Shown one piece after another: positions 29,082 to 40,351 of a stretch of DNA of 41,116 nt; the first letter of the stretch is position 1; each line of letters begins with the position of its first letter. The DNA lies in assembly GCA_002707325.1 (NCBI GenBank), contig PAMO01000018.1, forward strand, positions 1 through 41,116. The letters are read 5' to 3'. The DNA is from Gammaproteobacteria bacterium. GTDB taxonomy: Bacteria > Pseudomonadota > Gammaproteobacteria > Pseudomonadales > Azotimanducaceae. The notes below the pieces were generated by a model, which was not told the DNA's origin, did not search any database, and saw only the letters and a list, made by a program, of their open reading frames with translations. The position numbers and the translations under genes are program-made.

Positions 29082-32000
29082 ACGTCAAGATTTGGAATCC
29101 ATTCTAATTCTTGGAGCAGGTCCAATTGTTATTGGCCAGGCGTGCGAATTCGACTACTCGGGAGCGCAGGCCTGCAAGGCTCTTCGTGAGGAAGGCTTTC
29201 GAGTAGTTTTAGTAAATTCCAACCCTGCAACCATAATGACTGATCCTAGCATGGCAGACGCAACTTATATTGAGCCTGTTGAATGGGAGACGGTTGAAAG
29301 AATTATAGAGCAAGAGAAACCGGATGCATTATTGCCAACTATGGGTGGACAGACTGGCCTCAATTGCGCCTTAGACTTGGTGCGGGAAGGGGTTCTTGCA
29401 AAGTATGGGGTTGAGTTGATCGGTGCTACCAAGGAGGCTATCGACCAAGCTGAGGACAGAGAGCAATTTGACAAAGCAATGAAGAGTATCGGTTTAGATA
29501 CCCCAAGATCCGGAATAGCTCATACTCTGGAGGAGGCCCAAGAGGTACAAAGCCAACTCGGATTTCCATGCATTATCCGGCCATCTTTTACCTTGGGCGG
29601 AAGTGGCGGAGGCATAGCCTATAACAAGGATGAGTTTGAAGAAATTTGTACCCGAGGCCTCGATTTATCGCCAACCAGTGAGCTACTGATTGATGAAAGC
29701 TTACTTGGATGGAAAGAGTTTGAGATGGAGGTTGTTCGAGATAGTGCGGATAACTGCATAATTGTTTGTTCGATCGAGAATTTCGATCCAATGGGAGTGC
29801 ATACGGGGGATAGTATTACAGTAGCTCCAGCGCAGACGCTGACAGATAAGGAATATCAGCTCCTAAGGAATGCTTCTCTAGCTGTTTTAAGGAAGATAGG
29901 AGTTGATACGGGAGGGTCGAATGTCCAGTTTGGGATTGACCCGGATTCAGGACGGGTTGTCGTTATAGAAATGAACCCAAGAGTATCTCGCTCTTCAGCT
30001 TTAGCCTCAAAAGCTACCGGGTTTCCCATAGCTAAAATTGCGGCGAAGTTAGCGGTTGGTTATACGCTGGATGAATTATTGAATGATATAACAGGTATAA
30101 CACCAGCTTCGTTTGAACCAAGTATTGATTATGTTGTTACTAAAATCCCACGTTTTACCTTTGAAAAGTTCAATCAAGCTGATCCTCGCTTAACTACACA
30201 GATGAAATCAGTCGGGGAGGTAATGGCTATAGGACGAACCTTTCAAGAATCGTTGCAAAAAGCGCTTAGAGGATTAGAAACGGGAAAATCTGGTTTAGAT
30301 CCGATTGTTTCAATAACCGATATCGAAGCCGAGGCTCTGATTCAAAGAGAATTAGCGAGTCCTGGACCAGAGCGAATATGGTATGTGGCCGATGCATTTC
30401 GTCTAAATCTATCTCTGGATGAAATCTATCAGTTGACTGGTATCGATAGATGGTTTTTGGCTGAAATTGAGGATCTGGTTCAGACCGAAATTAGTTTGCG
30501 CGGTTGTGATCTTGATTCGTTAAATACAGAACATTTATTTGCGTTAAAACAGCAGGGTTTTTCTGATGAGCGGTTGGCTCTTTTGCTCAACCAAAACGAA
30601 GAGGAAGTCCGCGACCGGAGGCTTTCTCTGGGCGTCCGACCAGTTTATAGAAGAGTTGATACCTGTGCCGCCGAATTCCCGTCGGCTACAGCGTATATGT
30701 ATTCAACTTACGAGGAAGAGTGCGAAGCTTTACCTTCAGACAGAAAAAAAATAATGGTTTTGGGTGGAGGTCCAAATAGAATCGGACAGGGTATAGAGTT
30801 TGACTATTGTTGTGTTCATGCGGCTCTAGCTATGAGAGAAGATGGCTATGAAACGATTATGGTGAATTGTAATCCAGAGACCGTGTCGACTGATTATGAT
30901 ACCTCAGATCGACTGTATTTTGAGCCAGTCACACTTGAGGATGTATTATCGATTGTTGAGTTGGAAAAACCTTCTGGGTTAATCGTGCAGTTTGGGGGAC
31001 AAACACCTCTTAAATTAGTAGAAAAGCTTGAGAAAGCTGGCGTACCAATAATAGGTACTAGCGCCGATGCGATTGATCGCGCAGAAGACAGGGAGCGCTT
31101 TCAGGGGTTGATAGATGGCCTTGGGTTACAGCAACCATCTAATGCGACAGCTGTCGACGTGGAAACGGGAATTTCCGGTGCTAAGGCAATTGGCTTTCCA
31201 ATCGTTGTTCGCCCCTCCTATGTATTAGGTGGTCGTGCTATGGAGATTGTTTACAATGAAACAGAATTAGCTCGTTATCTTTTGAATGCAGTGAGTGTTT
31301 CAAATGATTCACCAGTTTTGTTAGATAGATTTTTAGATCAAGCAGTTGAGGTGGATGTTGATGCCGTATCAGATGGAAAAGATGTGGTTATTGGAGCCAT
31401 TATGCAGCATATCGAACAGGCTGGTGTTCATAGCGGGGATTCCGCTTGTTCATTACCTCCATACACTCTAAGCCAATCTTTACAGGATGAGATACGAGAC
31501 CAAGTAAAGGCTATGGCCCTTGAGTTAGGGGTGGTTGGTCTAATGAATGTCCAATTAGCGGTTCAAGGAGAACATATTTACATACTTGAGGTTAACCCAC
31601 GGGCTTCTAGGACAGTGCCATTTGTATCAAAATGTATAGGGGTTTCCTTGGCCAAAGTAGCGGCGAGATGCATGGTTGGAAAATCGCTGGTGGAACAAGG
31701 ATTTACTAAGGAAATTATTCCTAAGACTGTGAATGTTAAAGAGTCTGTTTTCCCGTTTACTAAATTTCCTGGAGTAGATCCAATTCTTGGACCAGAAATG
31801 AAGTCTACTGGTGAGGTTATGGGAACGGGAGAGGTATTCGCAGAGGCCTTTTTTAAAGCCGTTTTGGGGGCCGGTATCGTGTTACCTAAAAGTGGGCGAG
31901 CGTTTCTTAGCGTCAAGGAATCTGATCGCATAGATTTAATCGGTATTGGAAGGAATCTCGTTGAGTTAGGATTTGAACTGGTGGCCACACCTGGCACCGC

Positions 32001-32292
32001 GAAAGCTTTGCAAGAGGCTGGAATAAAAACGGATTCAATTAATAAGGTTCGACAAGGAAGGCCGCATGTAGCGGACCTCTTAAAGAACGAACAGATTGAT
32101 TTGATAGTCAATACTACGGAAGGCCACCAATCGATAGAAGATTCAGCTGTAATTCGACGTTTAGCATTAGAAAAAAAAGTTTGTTATACAACTACCGTTG
32201 CCGGCGGGGAAGCTTACTGTATCGCTATAGGCTATGGGCAAAAGCATCGTGGTGAGACCGTTCGGAGATTACAAGATCTTTATGCATCTTAA
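29074..32292 (+). CDS. carB: Carbamoyl-phosphate synthase large subunit
   Basis: [37 protein letters not shown]; duplicated ATP-grasp halves (second half [28 protein letters not shown]). Start ATG 29074 overlaps the carA stop, so the ORF-track N-terminus (28876) is an over-extension. Confidence 0.97.
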   Translation: MPKRQDLESILILGAGPIVIGQACEFDYSGAQACKALREEGFRVVLVNSNPATIMTDPSMADATYIEPVEWETVERIIEQEKPDALLPTMGGQTGLNCALDLVREGVLAKYGVELIGATKEAIDQAEDREQFDKAMKSIGLDTPRSGIAHTLEEAQEVQSQLGFPCIIRPSFTLGGSGGGIAYNKDEFEEICTRGLDLSPTSELLIDESLLGWKEFEMEVVRDSADNCIIVCSIENFDPMGVHTGDSITVAPAQTLTDKEYQLLRNASLAVLRKIGVDTGGSNVQFGIDPDSGRVVVIEMNPRVSRSSALASKATGFPIAKIAAKLAVGYTLDELLNDITGITPASFEPSIDYVVTKIPRFTFEKFNQADPRLTTQMKSVGEVMAIGRTFQESLQKALRGLETGKSGLDPIVSITDIEAEALIQRELASPGPERIWYVADAFRLNLSLDEIYQLTGIDRWFLAEIEDLVQTEISLRGCDLDSLNTEHLFALKQQGFSDERLALLLNQNEEEVRDRRLSLGVRPVYRRVDTCAAEFPSATAYMYSTYEEECEALPSDRKKIMVLGGGPNRIGQGIEFDYCCVHAALAMREDGYETIMVNCNPETVSTDYDTSDRLYFEPVTLEDVLSIVELEKPSGLIVQFGGQTPLKLVEKLEKAGVPIIGTSADAIDRAEDRERFQGLIDGLGLQQPSNATAVDVETGISGAKAIGFPIVVRPSYVLGGRAMEIVYNETELARYLLNAVSVSNDSPVLLDRFLDQAVEVDVDAVSDGKDVVIGAIMQHIEQAGVHSGDSACSLPPYTLSQSLQDEIRDQVKAMALELGVVGLMNVQLAVQGEHIYILEVNPRASRTVPFVSKCIGVSLAKVAARCMVGKSLVEQGFTKEIIPKTVNVKESVFPFTKFPGVDPILGPEMKSTGEVMGTGEVFAEAFFKAVLGAGIVLPKSGRAFLSVKESDRIDLIGIGRNLVELGFELVATPGTAKALQEAGIKTDSINKVRQGRPHVADLLKNEQIDLIVNTTEGHQSIEDSAVIRRLALEKKVCYTTTVAGGEAYCIAIGYGQKHRGETVRRLQDLYAS

Positions 32293-32322
32293 GGCGCATA
32301 CCTCATATGAAAGGAGGTTTAC

Positions 32323-32796
32323 ATGGCTAATCCTATGACTGTGGAAGGTGAAAATGCTCTTCGGAACGAGCTTGCTAATAGGAAGCAAGTAATCAGACAT
32401 GAAATTACTAGCGCTATAGCGGAAGCCCGTGAGCATGGAGATCTCAAGGAAAACGCGGAATATCACGCAGCACGGGAGCAGCAAAGTTTTAATGAGGGTC
32501 GTATTCAGGAAATTGAAACTAAATTAGCAGATGTTCAAGTTATAGATATTAAGAAAATCCCGCCTAGTGGAAAGGTCATCTTTGGTTGCACAGTTTCTTT
32601 AGTCGATGCGGAAAGTGGTGATTTGCAAAGATATAAAATAGTTGGGGAGGATGAGGCGGATTTGAAAGCTTCTAAGATTTCTGTGAGATCGCCTATTGCT
32701 AGAGCAATAATTGGGAAGTTGGTAGGGGATGTCTGTGTAGTGTCTAGACCGAAGGGAGCGGTTGAATATGAAATAGAAGCAGTTGACCACATTTAA
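32323..32796 (+). CDS. greA: Transcription elongation factor GreA
   Basis: [17 protein letters not shown]...[32 protein letters not shown]. Confidence 0.96.
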   Translation: MANPMTVEGENALRNELANRKQVIRHEITSAIAEAREHGDLKENAEYHAAREQQSFNEGRIQEIETKLADVQVIDIKKIPPSGKVIFGCTVSLVDAESGDLQRYKIVGEDEADLKASKISVRSPIARAIIGKLVGDVCVVSRPKGAVEYEIEAVDHI

Positions 32797-32839
32797 TCTT
32801 CTGATAGAAGGTAGATGGCTCTGCTTGGCGCGAATAATT

Positions 32840-33154
32840 CTAGGCTAAATCGATTCCCGAAATATTGGAGAGCTTTATTTTGGCGTCTGGGTTTTTTTTG
32901 TAAAGCACAATAGTTTTACCAATTTTTTGCACCAGGTTTGCCGAACAACTTTTAACTAATTCTTCGGTGATGGTTGCACGCTCGCTTCTTCTGTTTGAGT
33001 GTAGCTTGATTTTTATTAATTCGTGATCCGATAGGGCCCTATCTATTTCTGCTAAAACGCCACTTGATACACCCCTTTCACCTATCGAAATAATGGGCTT
33101 CAGGTGGTGAGCTAGTTTTTTCAGTTTTTTGGTTGCTTTCGAGTCCATAGCCAA
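32840..33154 (-). CDS. yhbY: CRS1-YhbY domain RNA-binding protein
   Basis: KATKKLKKLAHHLKPIISIGERGVSSGVLAEIDRALSDHELIKIKLH...VQKIGKTIVLYKKN; divergent from rlmE. Confidence 0.93.
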   Translation of the reverse strand: MAMDSKATKKLKKLAHHLKPIISIGERGVSSGVLAEIDRALSDHELIKIKLHSNRRSERATITEELVKSCSANLVQKIGKTIVLYKKNPDAKIKLSNISGIDLA

Positions 33155-33256
33155 ACATAACTACTAATATCAACATATACTATGGTCACTATTAAATAGA
33201 AAATTCCCCTGTAATCAAAGTAATCTTTGAATACCTCATAAAACCAGGAATATGTA

Positions 33257-33910
33257 ATGCCAAGCCGTAGGAAATCTGCTAAAAATAGTGCTTCCAGTCA
33301 AAAATGGCTCAATAGGCAAAGTAAAGACATATATGTCCGAAGCGCTCGAGGGTCAGGGCATGCGTCTCGAGCTTACTATAAGTTAGAGGAGATTGATAAA
33401 CGTCTTAACCTGCTAACACAAAACAGTTGGGTGCTTGAATTAGGGGCCGCACCAGGTGGATGGACGGCTTATATCGAATCTAAAATAGACGTTAATAAAA
33501 GAGGACAACTTATTGTTTGCGACACGCGGCCGATACAAGCGACGGCAGGTACATGCGTCATAAAAGGCTTATATGGTGATCCCGCTACGGAAGCGAAAAT
33601 AGAGGAAAAATTAGTATCTGGCAATTTAGACCTTGTTTTGTCCGATATGGCCCCCAATATAACAGGGGTAAGAATAACTGATCAGGCTGCCTCGATAGAA
33701 TTAGCCGAATTGGCGGAAGAAGCTGCCAAAAAGTGGCTAAGAATAGGAGGTAGTTTAGTGGTTAAGGTATTTCAGGGCGATGGTTCTGATTCGTTTATTA
33801 AGAAACTAAAGACATATTATTCAATGATCCAAGTGATCAAGCCCCGATCCTCGCGCGCGCAGTCTCGGGAAATTTATGTAGTAGGCCAGAGGTTTCTTGG
33901 GGGCTCTTAG
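33257..33910 (+). CDS. rlmE: 23S rRNA (uridine-2'-O-)-methyltransferase RlmE (FtsJ)
   Basis: SARGSGHASRAYYKLEEIDKRL...VLELGAAPGGWTAYI...LDLVLSDMAPNITG...VVKVFQG. Confidence 0.96.
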   Translation: MPSRRKSAKNSASSQKWLNRQSKDIYVRSARGSGHASRAYYKLEEIDKRLNLLTQNSWVLELGAAPGGWTAYIESKIDVNKRGQLIVCDTRPIQATAGTCVIKGLYGDPATEAKIEEKLVSGNLDLVLSDMAPNITGVRITDQAASIELAELAEEAAKKWLRIGGSLVVKVFQGDGSDSFIKKLKTYYSMIQVIKPRSSRAQSREIYVVGQRFLGGS

Positions 33911-33980
33911 TCGTGTAGTCTTAACGGCCCGAAAAATTAGGATTTGGATTACTAGAGTAATTTACTAAGAGGATAGGCAT

Positions 33981-35879
33981 TTGACCGATATGGGAAAGAA
34001 TTTACTACTTTGGCTGATGATAGCGGCCGTTTTGCTGACAGTTTTTAATAATTTCAATGCTAAGCCAGAGCCGTTAACTCTAAGTTATTCGGAATTCATT
34101 GAGGAGGTCCGATCGGGAAGAGTCCGTGAAGTTACTATAGATGAGAACTTCATTGTTGGTTCGGGCCAAGAAGGATCGACTTTCAAAGTTATCAAGCCAC
34201 CGGTGCATGATCCAAAGCTTTTGGATGATTTATATAATCATAATGTGCAGATTCGGGGAAAATTACCAGAGCAGCAGAGTATTTGGGCCCAGCTACTAAT
34301 TGCGAGTTTTCCGATTATTATTATTATTGCAGTCTTCATGCTTTTTATGAGGCAGATGCAGGGAGGCGCTGGTGGTAGAGGCGGGCCGATGTCTTTCGGG
34401 AAAAGCAAGGCGCGTCTGTTATCTGAAGACCAAATCCAAACGACATTTGCGGATGTTGCTGGTGTTGATGAAGCGAAAGAAGATGTGCAGGAACTAGTAG
34501 AATTTCTCAGAGATCCAGGGAAATTTCAACGGCTGGGCGGGAAGATTCCTCGGGGCATATTAATGGTAGGACAGCCGGGTACAGGAAAGACACTTCTGGC
34601 TAAGGCTATCGCTGGTGAAGCACGAGTGCCTTTTTTTTCCATTTCCGGTTCTGATTTTGTTGAAATGTTCGTAGGGGTAGGTGCTTCGCGAGTCAGGGAT
34701 ATGTTTGAGCAGGCCAAGAAGCAGTCGCCTTGTATTATATTTATTGACGAGATTGATGCAGTAGGTAGACATCGGGGTGCCGGTTTAGGTGGTGGCCATG
34801 ACGAGCGTGAGCAGACGCTAAACCAGCTTCTAGTAGAGATGGATGGTTTTGAGGCAAATGATGGCATTATTGTCATTGCTGCCACTAACCGACCAGATGT
34901 TCTAGATCCTGCTCTATTGCGTCCAGGAAGGTTTGATAGACAGGTGGTTGTCAGTCTTCCGGATATTCGGGGTCGCGAACAGATTTTGAAAGTGCACATG
35001 CGTAAAGTTCCTATTGGGGAGGATGTAGAGCCAGCAATTATCGCTAGGGGCACACCCGGATTTTCAGGAGCTGACCTAGCCAATTTGGTAAATGAAGCCG
35101 CACTATTCGCAGCTCGTACTGGAAATCGCTTAGTTGCAATGATCGAGTTTGACCGTGCTAAAGATAAAATTATGATGGGTGCTGAACGAAAAAGTATGGT
35201 TATGTCCGAGAAGGAAAAGAAAACTACAGCATACCATGAGGCAGGACACGCTATCGTAGGAAGGCTTATGCCAGAGCATGATCCGGTCTATAAAGTATCC
35301 ATCATTCCACGAGGTAGGGCGCTCGGAATTACTATGTTTTTGCCGGAAGAGGATAGGTATAGCTTAAGTAGACAGACTATAAAAAGTCAGATTTGTAGTT
35401 TGTTTGGCGGAAGGCTTGCTGAAGAGATGGTACTAGGGCCAGAGGCAGTTACTACCGGAGCATCGAATGATATAGAGCGTGCTACTGGGCTAGCTAGAAA
35501 TATGGTAACAAAATGGGGGCTCTCGGAAAAAATGGGGCCGGTCATGTATGATGAAGATGATGGAGAGGTGTTTCTTGGTATGTCCGCAGGGGCAAAGCCT
35601 AAGCCTCATGCTCCAGACACAGCGAAAGCGATTGACGAAGAGGTCAGAGGTATAGTCGATGACTGTTATGCTAGGGCCAAGTCTCTTCTTGAAGAGAATA
35701 TAGATAAGTTGCATTTGATGGCTGAGAGTTTAATTGATTATGAGACTCTCAATACGGATCAGATTGATGACATAATGGCAGGTGCGAAACCTCGCCAGAC
35801 TGGTGATGACCAGTCTTCGTCAGGGGGAGCCCCTAAGCCTGGAGAATCTCCAATCGGTGGGCCAGCTGAAGAGCACTAG
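33981..35879 (+). CDS. ftsH: ATP-dependent zinc metalloprotease FtsH (start TTG 33981 or ATG 33990)
   Basis: [25 protein letters not shown] motifs [17 protein letters not shown] and [20 protein letters not shown] zinc motif. Confidence 0.97.
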   Translation: MTDMGKNLLLWLMIAAVLLTVFNNFNAKPEPLTLSYSEFIEEVRSGRVREVTIDENFIVGSGQEGSTFKVIKPPVHDPKLLDDLYNHNVQIRGKLPEQQSIWAQLLIASFPIIIIIAVFMLFMRQMQGGAGGRGGPMSFGKSKARLLSEDQIQTTFADVAGVDEAKEDVQELVEFLRDPGKFQRLGGKIPRGILMVGQPGTGKTLLAKAIAGEARVPFFSISGSDFVEMFVGVGASRVRDMFEQAKKQSPCIIFIDEIDAVGRHRGAGLGGGHDEREQTLNQLLVEMDGFEANDGIIVIAATNRPDVLDPALLRPGRFDRQVVVSLPDIRGREQILKVHMRKVPIGEDVEPAIIARGTPGFSGADLANLVNEAALFAARTGNRLVAMIEFDRAKDKIMMGAERKSMVMSEKEKKTTAYHEAGHAIVGRLMPEHDPVYKVSIIPRGRALGITMFLPEEDRYSLSRQTIKSQICSLFGGRLAEEMVLGPEAVTTGASNDIERATGLARNMVTKWGLSEKMGPVMYDEDDGEVFLGMSAGAKPKPHAPDTAKAIDEEVRGIVDDCYARAKSLLEENIDKLHLMAESLIDYETLNTDQIDDIMAGAKPRQTGDDQSSSGGAPKPGESPIGGPAEEH

Positions 35880-35887
35880 TAGGTAAG

Positions 35888-36781
35888 TTGAAACTGTATA
35901 AGGGAGAATCAATCCCCACGCCAGTCACCTGTGGATCGTCTGTATTAACTTTTGAATCTCCCAGAATTATGGGAATCATTAATATTACTCCAGATTCTTT
36001 TTCGGATGGGGGTGATTTTTTCGTGAATGGCAAGATAGCGTTACATCATGTGCGCGAAAAGGCGGAGGAAATGATTGAGTCTGGAGCCGACATTCTGGAT
36101 ATTGGGGGGGAATCTGCACGTCCGGGAGCGCTGCCAGTCTCTATATCCGAAGAGATCGAAAGGGTTATTCCTGTTCTTGAAGAGTTAAAGGACCTACCTA
36201 CTATTTTGTCTTTGGACACTAGTAAGCCAGAGGTAGCTGAACAGGGTATAGAAGCTGGTTGTAATATCATTAACGACATTAGGGGTTTTTCCCGTTTAGG
36301 GATGCTAGAGGTGGCAGCAGCAGCCAGCGTCGGTTTATGTATTATGCATATGCAGGGGGTTCCAGAAACGATGCAAGCGGATCCGGCATACGATGATATA
36401 AGTGATGAGCTATTGAGTTTTTTTGAGAAAAGAATCGGTGCTTGTTTAGATAGAGGCATAAAACGAAACAGGTTAATACTTGATCCTGGTTTCGGGTTTG
36501 GAAAAAATCTAGACCATAATTTAGCTCTGCTAAACAATCTGGAGAGAATGCGTGTTGGGGGTCTTCCTATTATGGTCGGCCTGTCACGAAAAAGTATGCT
36601 GGGAGCTCTTACTGGCCGACCGGTGAGTGATCGTGTAGTAGCTAGCGCTGTAGCTAATGCCATTGCTTTTACACGCGGTGCCAATATATTCAGAGTGCAC
36701 GATGTTGCTGCTACTTCTGATGCCTTGAAGGTTGTCCAAGCAATGGCCTGGGATAACGTGGGAGAAAAACATCATGAGTAG
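35888..36781 (+). CDS. folP: Dihydropteroate synthase (TTG start)
   Basis: IMGIINITPDSFSDGGDFF...GADILDIGGESARPGA...LDPGFGFGKNLDHN. Confidence 0.96.
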   Translation: MKLYKGESIPTPVTCGSSVLTFESPRIMGIINITPDSFSDGGDFFVNGKIALHHVREKAEEMIESGADILDIGGESARPGALPVSISEEIERVIPVLEELKDLPTILSLDTSKPEVAEQGIEAGCNIINDIRGFSRLGMLEVAAAASVGLCIMHMQGVPETMQADPAYDDISDELLSFFEKRIGACLDRGIKRNRLILDPGFGFGKNLDHNLALLNNLERMRVGGLPIMVGLSRKSMLGALTGRPVSDRVVASAVANAIAFTRGANIFRVHDVAATSDALKVVQAMAWDNVGEKHHE

Positions 36782-38114
36782 AAGTATTTTTGGTACTGAT
36801 GGAATTAGAGGAAGAGTCGGACAATTTCCGATTACCCCAGATTTTTGTTTGAGGCTTGGTTGGGCGGTAGGTAAGGTTTTCGGAAAAGAGAAGGATTGCC
36901 ACGTTCTTATAGGTAAAGACACGAGAATTTCTGGTTATATGATGGAGTCGGTATTGGAATCTGGATTGTCTTCCGCTGGTGTGGATGTCACCTTGTTAAG
37001 TGTAATGCCTACACCAGCTATAGCTTACCTGACTCGCACCTTGCGAGCTGATGCTGGGATCGTGATTAGTGCGTCGCATAATCCTTATTATGATAATGGG
37101 ATCAAGTTTTTCGATGGTTTTGGAAACAAACTAAACGATGCTACGGAAAAGGAAATAGAGTTTGCCTTGGATGGAGATCTAACATGTGTGGACTCAAAAG
37201 ATCTTGGCAAGGTGTCTAGATTAGAGGCATCTAACGGGCGTTATATTGAGTTTTGTAAGGCAACAGTTGATAGGGCTCTCAGCTTCAATGGTCTTAAGTT
37301 AGTAGTAGATTGCGCTAATGGAGCTAATTACCATGTAGGGCCAAAAATATTTGAAGAGCTCGGCGCTGAGGTTATTTCTATTGGGGTCGATCCTAACGGA
37401 ACGAATATAAACTATCAGTGCGGATCTACCTACCCGGCGATGTTGAGCGAAGAAGTAATAAAACAAAATGCTGATGCTGGAATCGCATTTGATGGTGATG
37501 GTGATCGTGTAATAATGGTTAATGAGCTTGGGGAAATCGTCGATGGCGATGAAATTCTGTATATCATAGCTTGTGACCGTCTGCGGAAGAATACTTTGGG
37601 TGGGGGCATAGTGGGTACGATGATGACCAACCAGGGTCTTGAGAGAGCTTTATCTTCCCTTGGTGTCCCATTTGTTCGAGCCGATGTGGGAGATCGTTAT
37701 GTACTCGAGCTACTTAGAGAGCAGGGTTGGAGTCTTGGCGGAGAGACTTCGGGCCATATAATATGCCACGACATATCAGCTACCGGTGATGGTATCGTAG
37801 CAGCGTTGCAGGTCGTCGCCTCGATGGTTGTTGAGGGTAAGCGGCTTTCGCAATTAACTGAGGGATTCATAAAATCGCCTCAAGTGCTTAAGAATGTAGC
37901 ATGTGAAGGCCTGACTGAAAATATTTTGGATTCTAAATATATTGCAGAAGCACTCGACAGCAAAACGCACGATTTGGCAGGGAAAGGGAGGATAGTCCTG
38001 AGGAAGTCTGGTACAGAATCCGTTATAAGGATTATGGTGGAAGGAGAAGATATGGAATCAATTACTTCTGTAGCAGATGATCTAGCGAAGACTATTCAGG
38101 AAAATGCTGGTTGA
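36774..38114 (+). CDS. glmM: Phosphoglucosamine mutase
   Basis: MSRSIFGTDGIRGRVGQFPITPDF; catalytic GIVISASHNPYYDNGIKFF; FDGDGDRVIMV. Start ATG 36774 overlaps the folP stop. Confidence 0.97.
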   Translation: MSRSIFGTDGIRGRVGQFPITPDFCLRLGWAVGKVFGKEKDCHVLIGKDTRISGYMMESVLESGLSSAGVDVTLLSVMPTPAIAYLTRTLRADAGIVISASHNPYYDNGIKFFDGFGNKLNDATEKEIEFALDGDLTCVDSKDLGKVSRLEASNGRYIEFCKATVDRALSFNGLKLVVDCANGANYHVGPKIFEELGAEVISIGVDPNGTNINYQCGSTYPAMLSEEVIKQNADAGIAFDGDGDRVIMVNELGEIVDGDEILYIIACDRLRKNTLGGGIVGTMMTNQGLERALSSLGVPFVRADVGDRYVLELLREQGWSLGGETSGHIICHDISATGDGIVAALQVVASMVVEGKRLSQLTEGFIKSPQVLKNVACEGLTENILDSKYIAEALDSKTHDLAGKGRIVLRKSGTESVIRIMVEGEDMESITSVADDLAKTIQENAG

Positions 38115-38247
38115 ATGTAAATTCAGTCTCGAATTCTTGTCATCTAGAATTTGTATGTAGAATGTTTACTTCGAGTAGATTTAACTTTTTTTGATCCCAG
38201 TCGTCGTTTAACATTCGAAACCCCTTGAAGAATACAAGGAAATTCTA

Positions 38248-39003
38248 TTGCATCACCGACCTTTAGTAGTAGCAAATTGGAAGATGAATGGTTCTAAGAC
38301 ACTTATTTCTGATTTAGAAATTGGGTTAGGAAGCTCTGTCTTGCCGTCGACGGTAGATATTGTGTTACTTCCTCCGAGTGTTTATTTAGCTGAGGTGGTT
38401 ATGGTTGCTCAGCAGTACGGTATTCAGTGTGGAATTCAAGATAGTTATGTGGAGGAAAAAGGAGCATTTACAGGCGAAATCTCAGCAGAAATGGTTAAAG
38501 ATGTAGGCGGAGAATGGGCATTGATAGGGCATTCCGAACGGCGGGAATATTTTTCTGAGGATGACGATTTGTTAGCGAGAAAGTTCGAAGCTGCTGTTCG
38601 TGCTGACTTGAGGCCGATACTATGTGTTGGCGAATCTTTGGAGGATCGTGCACAAGGGCGGGCTTTAGAGGTTGTCAAGAAACAGTTAAACTCGATCGCT
38701 GATCGGGTGGGGCCTAGTTTTTCTAGGGCTACTGTAGCTTATGAGCCGATTTGGGCTATAGGGACAGACCAGGCGGCCACTCCCGATCAAGTAAAAGATA
38801 TGCATATAGCTATTCGAAGGGAACTAGAGGAGATTGACCCATCTAACGGTCCTCAGCACAGGTTATTGTATGGAGGTAGCATGCAGGCGGCGAATGCATC
38901 CACTTTGCTTTCTATAGATGAGGTTGACGGAGGTCTTATCGGAGGGGCCTCTTTAGATATGGGTGAGTTTTTAGGAATAATCGCTAAAGCTGGCGAACAA
39001 TAA
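38248..39003 (+). CDS. tpiA: Triosephosphate isomerase (TTG start)
   Basis: PLVVANWKMNGSK; WALIGHSERREYF; VAYEPIWAIGTDQAATPDQ; LLYGGSMQAANA. Confidence 0.97.
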   Translation: MHHRPLVVANWKMNGSKTLISDLEIGLGSSVLPSTVDIVLLPPSVYLAEVVMVAQQYGIQCGIQDSYVEEKGAFTGEISAEMVKDVGGEWALIGHSERREYFSEDDDLLARKFEAAVRADLRPILCVGESLEDRAQGRALEVVKKQLNSIADRVGPSFSRATVAYEPIWAIGTDQAATPDQVKDMHIAIRRELEEIDPSNGPQHRLLYGGSMQAANASTLLSIDEVDGGLIGGASLDMGEFLGIIAKAGEQ

Positions 39004-39024
39004 AAGAGGAAATGGTGATATATA

Positions 39025-39372
39025 ATGTCTACGTTTGAGTCTGTCCTGCTACTTCTACTAGTTGTAGACGCTATAGCTCTAGGGGTTCTAGTTTTGATTC
39101 AGCAAGGAAAAGGAGCGGATGTCGGGGCTGCTTTTGGTAGCGGTTCATCAAATACAGTTTTTGGCAGCGGCGGATCCGCTTCTTTTTTAACTAAGATTAC
39201 TGTTTGGTTGGCTGTTGGCTTTTTCCTGATATCTTTTGGGCTGGCTTATACAGCAAAAGAGCGAGCGACTGGCATGGACGACATTGGTGTTCCTGAAACA
39301 GAAGCTTTTGAGGTACCTGATAGTTTGAATGCAGAGTCTGAAGGTGTAGATTCGCAAATTCCAGATATTTAG
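39025..39372 (+). CDS. secG: Preprotein translocase subunit SecG
   Basis: ALGVLVLIQQGKGADVGAAFGSGSSNTVFGSGGSASFLTKIT. Confidence 0.96.
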   Translation: MSTFESVLLLLLVVDAIALGVLVLIQQGKGADVGAAFGSGSSNTVFGSGGSASFLTKITVWLAVGFFLISFGLAYTAKERATGMDDIGVPETEAFEVPDSLNAESEGVDSQIPDI

Positions 39373-39379
39373 AGTTTTT

Positions 39380-39466
39380 GCCGAAGTGGTGAAATTGGTA
39401 GACACGCTACCTTGAGGGGGTAGTGGGCAGATGCCCGTGGAGGTTCGAGTCCTCTCTTCGGCACCA
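39380..39466 (+). tRNA. tRNA-Leu (anticodon GAG), CCA encoded
   Basis: GCCGAAGTGGTGAAATTGGTAGACACGCTACCTTGAGGG...GGTTCGAGTCCTCTCTTCGGCACCA; anticodon stem CTACC/GGTAG, loop TTGAGGG; immediately after secG. Confidence 0.96.
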
Positions 39467-39533
39467 GATACTTTAGTTACTTTCTCGTAAATACACAGAA
39501 ATATGCAAGTGACTGAAAATACGCGGTTTCTAG

Positions 39534-39562
39534 TTGCGACGGACGAGTTCGATCAATATAAT
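39534..39562 (+). promoter_or_regulatory. Sigma70-type promoter for tRNA-fMet(-rimP-nusA) with a GC-rich discriminator
   Basis: TTGCGA (39534-39539), 17-nt spacer, TATAAT (39557-39562), followed by CCGCC. Confidence 0.7.
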
Positions 39563-39577
39563 CCGCCATCTTGCTGA

Positions 39578-39654
<77 letters not shown>

Positions 39655-39666
39655 AAGAGGAAATAG

Positions 39667-39687
39667 GCCCCTACATAGGGGCTTTTT
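39667..39687 (+). terminator. Rho-independent terminator after tRNA-fMet
   Basis: GCCCCT-ACAT-AGGGGC followed by TTTTT. Confidence 0.85.
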
Positions 39688-39845
39688 AATAGCTGGGAGA
39701 CACTTCTGGCTTTTGCCTCCACGGTAGCTAGCTGCGCAAAAGCTTTTGGGGTTTGCCTTGGTCTGGGAATACTGCCATGTAGACCTAGACCTAACTAGGC
39801 TCGGGTAGAAGTGGTATGGGAATGGGCGTTATGCCCATTTTTTGT
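39688..39845 (+). promoter_or_regulatory. rimP leader region, ending in a second terminator-like hairpin
   Basis: Long untranslated stretch upstream of rimP containing complementary GGCTTTTGC/GCAAAAGCT segments, and ATGGGC-GTTAT-GCCCAT + TTTTT at 39822-39843, just before rimP. Confidence 0.6.
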
Positions 39846-39878
39846 GGCTGAGTAATTTGGATATTTTGAAGATTAGAA

Positions 39879-40349
39879 ATGAATGGTAAGGAACAGGAAA
39901 TTGCGGTTTTGCTAAATCCAGCGGTGGAAGATAGCGGTTGTTCTATATGGGGATTAGAATGGTTGGTTTCCGGCCGTAGGCGAAAATTACGGCTCTACAT
40001 AGATCGTCCTGGCGGTATTTCGATAGAAGATTGTGAGAACGTGAGTAGATTGATTGGAGACGTGCTTGATGTGGAAAGCAAATTAAATGAGAGGTATGAA
40101 CTTGAGGTCTCGTCTCCTGGACTTGATAGAATCCTATTTACGGAAGAGCAGTATAAGTTAAGTATTGGTTATAAGGTGGAAGCGAAGCTAAATTATCCGA
40201 TTGATGGAAGGAAGCGTGTCACAGGTGTATTAATCGGTCTGGAAGACGGTGATGCGGTGTTGCGCGAAGAAGATATAGAGTACCTGTTACCGCTTGCGAA
40301 TATTCAGCGGGCCAGGATCGTTCCTGAATTTGAAAATATTAGACGGTAA
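39879..40349 (+). CDS. rimP: Ribosome maturation factor RimP
   Basis: LRLYIDRPGGISIEDCENVSRLIGDVLDVE...YELEVSSPGLDRILF; upstream of nusA. Confidence 0.95.
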   Translation: MNGKEQEIAVLLNPAVEDSGCSIWGLEWLVSGRRRKLRLYIDRPGGISIEDCENVSRLIGDVLDVESKLNERYELEVSSPGLDRILFTEEQYKLSIGYKVEAKLNYPIDGRKRVTGVLIGLEDGDAVLREEDIEYLLPLANIQRARIVPEFENIRR

Positions 40350-40351
40350 TT

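Noticed and set aside
31578-36684. Long antisense ORFs (e.g. 31578..32111 -, 34526..35083 -, 36046..36684 -)
   Set aside because: They lie fully opposite well-identified carB, ftsH and folP, with low-complexity compositions and no recognisable domains; shadow ORFs.
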